Shown here piece by piece: positions 58,517 through 64,000 of a DNA stretch of 64,000 nt. The stretch lies in the NCBI RefSeq assembly GCF_038396675.1, contig NC_088931.1:71626001-71690000 (forward strand). The letters run 5' to 3'. The translations under genes were made by a program, and so were the position numbers. The notes under the pieces are model-generated. The model was given only the letters and a program-made list of their open reading frames with translations. It did no database searches and was not told the origin of the DNA. This DNA comes from Hydra vulgaris (lineage: Eukaryota; Cnidaria; Hydrozoa; Anthoathecata; Hydridae). Each line of letters starts with the position of its first letter. The first letter of the stretch is position 1.

Positions 58517-60388
58517 CAGAGATGTAGGTCTCGAGACCAAAGTCTTAGTCTCGAGACGACTCGAGACTCATATTTAACTCTCTTGGTTTTGATATTTGTC
58601 TTGAAACCTAAAATCTTGCACTTAGTCTTGGTCTTGAAAGCCTAGAGTATTGTTCTTGGTCTTGACCTCTACTGTCTTGATTCTTACGAAAAATATCAAC
58701 TTAATAAATGGATTAGTTATTAATTACAAACCGTAGATCGCCGCAACTTCCCGCTCTCAATAAGAGTTCGTCTCCATAAGGCTCAAAAAATTTTTATGAT
58801 CGGAAAATTAAAAAAAAAAAGTTAAAACTTTTTTTAATCTTTGATTAAAATTATTTATATTATTATTTTTTTTAAATTTTTTTTCTATTTTTGATTGATG
58901 TTTAAAAATGCATAAATCAATAAAAAAATAAGTTGATAAATACTTTTATATACTTATTTTTTATAAGGCTATCACAAAGAAAATTGCGTAAAGAGTTCCA
59001 GTCAGCTTTGAGGTAGTTGTAAGAGGTATGATGATAGAGAGATTCTGATGATGAAGAAGAACGAAATAACAATTTTAGAGAGATCAAAACGTGATCAGAA
59101 ACACCTAAGGGTGAACGTGAAGAAACTGAGCACTGTCTAGGATCAGAAACTAGACATAAATCGAGAAGAGAAGGTAAATGATTCAGATTTTTTGAAAATT
59201 GGAAAGTGACTATTTGTGTTAGAGATTGAGAAAGGCAAAAGTTGTGGGCCTTAAAACCTGCAGAATCACTGACACTAGAGCTAACCATTCAATGTGATAA
59301 AGAATAAATTCACCAACAAAAACAATATTGCATGAAAGATCAAAGGAAGACTTGATTAATTTCATCAGAAATAACATCAAAAAGAGTGCAGTCTTGAGAT
59401 GAAGAAGAGCGATGTAGAACATAGTGAAAGGTGATAGAGTGAAGCGGAGCTCAACGAAAGCACATAAAAGAATAGTCTGTTAATTCAAACCTAGTTTCCC
59501 AACAAACGAATGAATTCTTACGAATGTAAATACCTAGGCTTAGCATGTGATTATTGGAGTCTTTACAAATTAAAGGAAGATAGCCATCAACACTATCTAA
59601 GTTGAGTTCAGCTGTCTCATCACAAGATGAGACAGCTGAACTAAAATTTGTCTTACAAAAAGCATGTAGGTCTGGTGAACTTTACAAGAGATACAACTCA
59701 GTACACTAGTCTTACCTCTTGATAAGTACTCACACTATCTAATAGTCCAAGTAATTGCCTCATTTTTATTAACAAACCCTAAACTGTAACAAAAGCTACA
59801 AGTGTAGTCTAAACAATACACACCAAAAGTACAAACAGGGACACCATCCATGCGCAACATGGCATTGTTAGTACTCTAGTATTTTACAGCTGTTGATAGA
59901 ATCGGTTTCTCTGAGAGCTACGACAGAGTTCGGAAAACCTGACTACCAGTTGGCCTCAGAATCGTAAAACTGAGTTTTAGAGCTATACCATCATTAGGAG
60001 ATAATAGAATGAGTTGTTTAGTCATAAAAACAGATACACAAGCAAAACCCATGCAATGAGATAAGAAGAATCATCATTCAACATTATAAACTGGAAAAAT
60101 GTGTAATAAGTTCGTCTACGCCAGCCTAATAAATTAAGAAGGGGTGCAAGGCTGGTCAACAGATAGAGCCTGTTTACCTCTTACATGTGTGAGCTTTTAT
60201 TGTGTTGGACTTCTAAGAACCTTAGTCTTGATCCCAGTCTTGTAAAAACTTTTAAAGTCTTGGTTATGGTCTTGGGTTGATTTTTTGATGTTTTGGTCTT
60301 GAAGTATTCAGTCTTGGTCTTGGTCTTGAGCCCAAATGCCTTGGTTTTAGTCTTTGTCTTGGCCTTTACTGTCTTGACTACATCACTG
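58517..60388. mobile_element. Non-autonomous hAT element with GTCTTGGTCTTG repeats
   Basis: The ends are CAGAGATGTAGGTC and, inverted, CAGTGATGTAGTCA. Flanks are GTAATAAC (58509-58516) and ATAATAAC (60389-60396), an 8-bp duplication with one change. Both outer regions are dense in TCTTGGTCTTGA-like motifs (58570-58690; 60215-60380), in the same plus-strand orientation at both ends. The host LINE frame continues across (LDNVIT/NNFHN). No transposase; the middle is an antisense LINE segment. Confidence 0.87.
58935..60130 (-). pseudogene. Antisense LINE endonuclease fragment inside the hAT
   Basis: On the minus strand: DYSFMCFR then LHSITF-type phrases, SSSSQDCTLFDVISDEI (59440-59330), NIVFVGEF and HIEWL (metal-binding GDFN and HxxWL region, here decayed), SSVSDSAGFKAHNFCLSQSL (59288-59220), LPSLLDLCLVSDPRQCSVSS and SPLGVSDHVLISLKL (SDH box). 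This is the second half of a LINE Exo_endo_phos domain, from a different LINE than the host. A stop at 59,300 and other shifts break it. 59500-60130 seems to be its poorly preserved upstream part. Confidence 0.75.
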
Positions 60389-60530
60389 ATAATAACTAAC
60401 AATTTTCATAATAGCCGTTATAAAACGGGTATAATCAGGACTGACTTAAATGATCATTTCCCTATGTTCCTTATTACTGGTAGCATAACTTTAAACAATA
60501 CTACCCTCGAATCAATAGTATTCATGAGAC

Positions 60531-61551
60531 CAAGGACGTATTAATAGATGGACGTTTAACTCGTTGTTTAAAAGCCAAGATATGCACTCTAGCAATTTTA
60601 TAAATAACAATAGCCAAACAATAGGAAATATTTGCGTCGCTTGGAAATACTTTTATACGATTATACATCGAAATGATAAATGTTTCATCTATCTAATTAA
60701 ATAAAAAAACGTTATTATATAAAGTATTGTGGTTTATATATTTTACTATTTTGTTAAAAAATATTCTATATATTCCATCACCCTTGTATAACGCCTGTAT
60801 AACTGTATAACAAAAAGTTTTTAAATCATATGATATGATTTAAATAAATCGTATGATATGATTTAAATAAATCATATGATATGATTTAAAAACTTTTTGT
60901 TATATAGTTATACAGGCGTTATACAAGGGTGATGGAATATATAGAATATTTTTTATGACATATGACTATTTTTATATATATGATTAGCAATACTTTGAAA
61001 AATATCAAAACAAAGTTGTGAGACAAAAAATAATTTGATTTCCGTCAAAAAAGAGAAGTTTAGATCTTCAAGAGATTAGCGAAATCTAAATGTAGGGAGT
61101 AATGGTTGCCAACAATATCTAGTTCAACCTATAAATGATCTATGACATGACACGTTGAAAACCCTTTTTACTTTACAATATTCATTTTAGTATATCACAT
61201 ATTGCATTTATCAAAAATATTATTTTTGACGTCATAGTTTTTTTTACAAATAAGTTGTTATTAAGCAAAGCTTTCAAATCAATTAAAATGTTCATCATCA
61301 CATGAGATATTCTTAATTACATAAAATGCATTAATATTTCCCAAAATTAAAATGCATTAATATTTCCCAAAATTTTTCGGGTAATAAAATGTTTACTAAA
61401 AGAAGTTTGCAAAGCAAAAATGTCGGTTTATTTTGTAAAATTATTTCAAAAAACTACGTTAAAAGTTCCAACACACATAAGGATTTCAGTAATTGGCGGC
61501 GCTGTTGATCTATTACAATGCGTTAAACGTCCTTCTGTTTATACGTCCTTG
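60531..61551. mobile_element. TIR element (MITE-like), 1.02 kb
   Basis: The ends are CAAGGACGTATTAATAGATG then GACGTTTAAC and, inverted at 61551, CAAGGACGTATAAACAGAAG then GACGTTTAAC (about 45-bp TIRs). ATGAGAC flanks both sides (60524-60530, 61552-61558), a 7-bp duplication. The interior has a ~200-bp palindrome and a tandem duplication (TTAAAATGCATTAATATTTC, ~61325-61372) but no transposase. It sits in the LINE after ESIVFMR. Confidence 0.85.
60755..60954. repeat. 200-bp palindrome with nested ATCATATGATATGAT units
   Basis: The arms are AAAAAATATTCTATATATTC, CATCACCCTTGTATAACGCC, TGTATAACTGTATAACAAAA... and the inverted copy. The centre is three copies of a ~24-bp self-complementary phrase ATCATATGATATGATTTAAA. 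Confidence 0.93.
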
Positions 61552-62359
61552 ATGAGACTAACCAACAAAACTCCATATGCTAATTTAAAAAATTATTAAA
61601 TGATTACGTCGATTGGAATATTATATTACAATCTCACAATGTAACAATTATGATTTATTTCTGAACCAATTTTGTAAAATAAGGTATTTATTTTAAAAAT
61701 AAAAGTATTAAATTCTAAGTCATTTTTATTCCCAATTTCTAAGTCATTTCTATCCCCTATGACCAAAGGGCTATTAAAATTATCAAGGAAAAACAAAAAT
61801 CGCATAAAAAATATTTAAAACATAAAAATTATAAAAATGAAATTCATTATAAAAACTATAAAAATTTATTTGAAAAAGTTAAAAAACAATCAAAAGTTAA
61901 TTACGGAGTGTTATTTGAGAATTAATTGGGAGAAAAAAAAATCGCAAAAAATAACTTACCATAAAAACTTTTTATTGATACATAACTCATTTATCATAAA
62001 GAAGTTATTATTGAGAAACTGAACAGTTTTTTCCTTGATGTTGAACTAAACTTAGCAGCGAAAATTCTATTTAGTCAAAAAGGATTTGATTCTTAAAATA
62101 ACTGATATAATTATTGACGAACCAATTTTGAAAAGAAGTGAACTGCATAATGCTTTTAATATTCTTTAAAAAAAGTGTAGGCATTGATGAAATTAATATT
62201 AATATAATTAAATCTGTTTTTGATATTATCAAACCATCATTATTCCATATTTTTAATCTCTCACTTAAATCAGGTAAAATTCCAGATAAATTAAAAATTG
62301 AAAACTAATACCTATTTACAAACTTGGTGGTGAGACTTATATTATAAACTACACACCTA

Positions 62360-63604
62360 ACGGGTGGCCCAAGATAAATGGTATAGGTAGTATTTTTATT
62401 ATAACTTTGTTATTTTTTAAGCTAGAAAAGTGAATTTTTTTAAAAAAAAGATTTATTATTAAATTCTCTACAAAATGACATGATTTATTTAATGTAAATA
62501 GTTTCCATTATTTTTTGACAAACGATATAAGAAATTGGTCCAACTAGTACCACTTTCTAAAGCTACATTTACTCTAATGTTTTTTACAACTCGTTTAAGT
62601 TCTTGAATTAATGTTAATTTTGATTTAATTTTATTCCATTTCATTTGGTGAACGAGTTCATCCCATATTGAGTAATCTAAAGGATTGAGATTGAGGGAAT
62701 TTGGAGGCCAGTGAGGTTGTGAGGTTGCTCCATCTTGTTGAAATATCCAATCATCACCAAACATCTCGTTTCCATATTTCAAGGCCACTGGCAACACTTT
62801 TTTTATATACTAGTCATGATTTACTGTATCTTTGTCCAAAATAACCTGTGGTGTAACACCTTTTGAACAAGCTCCCAACCAAGCCATTAACTTTTGAGTG
62901 AATTTTTGTTTCTGTTTAAAACCATCATCTTTATCAGCTTCATTACCATATGCGATCATTTTGGGCATTGTACATACCATTTAAATCAAAAAACATTTCA
63001 TCTGAAAACAGAATTTTTAGTGTTTGTTCTTTTCGAAAATGGTTTCTTATCCAATTTGCAAATTTAATTCTCTTGACTTTTTGACCATTTGTAAGCAGTG
63101 GTTCAACTCTGTGTTTGTATGCCAACAAATTGAGATCCTTTTGAAGTATTCTATGAACACTGGTTCTGGAAATATTGAGTTCATTAGTTAATTTTTGAGA
63201 TGAAATCCTCTTTTTACGTTTCAGACGACTTCTGATTTTTTGAATACTTGCATTTGTTTGAACTGATGTTGGACCACCTGATGGATATTTCAACTAGATA
63301 GAGCCTGTCTCTCTTATCATTTGACACCACCGATTTATTGTACAAAACCCAATGACACCCTTAATATCAGCAAATATTTTTGATGGACCATCACCATTTT
63401 GGTATTTAGAAAGTACAAGCTTTTGCAAATCTTTAGATTTCATTATCTACAAATAAAATTAAAAACCATAAAACAAAGCCATCAAGACAGATTTATAGAG
63501 AATTTAATAATAAATCTTTTTAAAAAAAATTCACTGTTCTAGCTAAAAAAATAACAAAGTTATAATAAAGATACTACCTATGCCATTTATCTTGGGCCAC
63601 CCGT
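62360..63604 (-). mobile_element. mariner-like transposon with ~105-bp TIRs
   Basis: It begins ACGGGTGGCCCAAGATAAAT and ends with the inverse; the two ends match over roughly 105 bp with few differences. TA lies on both sides (62358-62359, 63605-63606). The minus-strand transposase relic fills it. The LINE frame reads INYTP before and TLVLPYFSKL after when the element and one TA are removed. Confidence 0.9.
62489..63443 (-). pseudogene. mariner-like transposase (DDxD type), several lesions
   Basis: Start ATG 63443 (MKSKDLQKLVLSKYQNGDGP, first HTH), a TAG near 63294, then YPSGGPTSVQTNASIQKIRS and LTNELNISRTSVHRILQKDL (second HTH). KILFSDEMFFDLNGMYNAQN gives the first Asp. A frameshift near 62955 leads to QKFTQKLMAWLGACSKGVTP, a stop near 62812, then MFGDDWIFQQDGAT (second Asp) joined directly to PHWPPNSLNLNPLDYSIWDE (third acid is Asp). 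About 15-20 residues between QQDGAT and HWPPNS are missing, so the copy is deleted as well. The end is 62489. The NPLDYSIWDEL phrase marks a mariner group using Asp as third catalytic residue. Confidence 0.87.
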
Positions 63605-63690
63605 TACTTTAGTCTTGCCCTACTTTTCCAAACTAATTGAAAACATTATGTATAAAAGACTTTCAAAATCTTTAAGGTGGTACTAAAGCT

Positions 63691-64000
63691 ATTATTAAAA
63701 TATTAAATAATGAATTAAAAAATTGCAAATTAGAAGTTTTATATATAAAAAACCAAAATATACAAATTTTGAATTAATTTGTAACAAATTTTTTTTGTCT
63801 CGCTTACCCAAATCTAAAAACACATAATAGGAAAAATACGCAGAATGCAATATCTCAAGACAGGGTCATTTATTTGTTCCAAAACTTTACAACAACAACA
63901 ACAACATAGGTCTTATATTGATGTAGGAGTTGTACTAGAATCATCTGCTGTATGCATATAGTTTAGGATTAAAGGCAATTTTACCATATTGAACCAACTT
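63691..64000. other. Right edge, nothing firm
   Basis: The LINE alignment is lost after MYKRLSKSL. An (ACA)n-like run (ACAACAACAACAACA, ~63889) and AT-rich sequence follow. Confidence 0.4.

Larger units (their letters stand above)
58350..63690 (+). pseudogene. LINE (endonuclease and RT start), interrupted three times
   Basis: Surviving plus-strand pieces follow. 58375-58516: KSTDLLNHVLNSDAKSFNDN...FLDNVIT (endonuclease). 60389-60530: NNFHNSRYKTGIIRTDLNDH then FPMFLITGSI and ESIVFMR; the DHFP box is the conserved C-terminal catalytic phrase of Exo_endo_phos LINE endonucleases. 61552-62357: LNDYVDWNIILQSHNV, KEKQKSHKKYLKHKNYKNEI linker, SVGIDEININIIKSVFDIIK and NLSLKSGKIPDKLKI (RT motifs 0-1), then INYTP. 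63605-63690: TLVLPYFSKLIENIMYKRL (RT motif 2, usually NYRPISLL). The frame is restored across each insertion when it is removed with one target copy. RT palm motifs are absent, and stops elsewhere show age. Confidence 0.85.

Overview
This is eukaryotic, strongly AT-rich DNA packed with transposons. The only intact host gene I can support is a six-exon, plus-strand gene for ribosomal protein eL21 (RPL21) at 12037-16054. Its 160 codons join across five GT-AG introns. The base composition, the mix of DNA transposons (Tc1/mariner, hAT, P-like, pogo-like), the non-LTR retrotransposon debris and the tRNA-derived SINE suggest a cnidarian such as Hydra. That is an inference from overall character; no database search was possible.

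Layout. 1-140: antisense reverse-transcriptase scrap. 0.67-2.26 kb: decayed Tc1-like element. 3.4-4.1 kb: TA microsatellites and two small fold-back repeats. 4.88-10.43 kb: hAT element with 5-bp target duplications, split by a 3.2-kb P-like THAP transposon. 11.7-16.2 kb: RPL21, with a threefold 163-bp tandem repeat in its last intron. 16.8-26.9 kb: an old minus-strand hAT coding sequence split by a 9.26-kb hAT that is flanked by a perfect 8-bp duplication and carries opposed arrays of a GTCGAC-centred repeat. 28.5-32.2 kb: pogo-like element. 33-36.8 kb: relic of an unassigned transposase bounded by inverted duplications of itself, a THAP fragment and a LINE tail. 37.4-39.1 kb: SINE fragment and ZNF862-like hAT relic. 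39.4-41.75 kb: transposon of an unassigned family between oppositely oriented tetranucleotide microsatellites. 42-44.9 kb: Tc1 fragment, long palindrome, a GC-rich motif block and a non-autonomous hAT. 46.4-48.3 kb: two fold-back elements (one holding a SINE) and a P-type transposase relic. 49-54.9 kb: LINE relic, twin palindromes, non-autonomous hAT, minisatellites and microsatellites. 55-58.3 kb: second relic of the 33-kb transposase family, a diverged tandem repeat, and a Tc1 element whose terminal 22 bp is amplified. 58.35-63.7 kb: one plus-strand LINE interrupted by three separate DNA elements.

How the pieces relate. Apart from RPL21, the genes are transposases or retrotransposon enzymes, nearly all broken by frameshifts, stops or later insertions. 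Four insertions can be dated relative to their hosts because the host reading frame or open protein alignment resumes exactly at the target duplication. Two further themes recur: near-perfect short-loop palindromes, often sitting where a relic is broken, and subterminal repeat arrays typical of transposase binding regions. The best candidate for something undescribed in a host gene is the RPL21 intron-5 array, whose units carry box C/D-like signals and a conserved hairpin.
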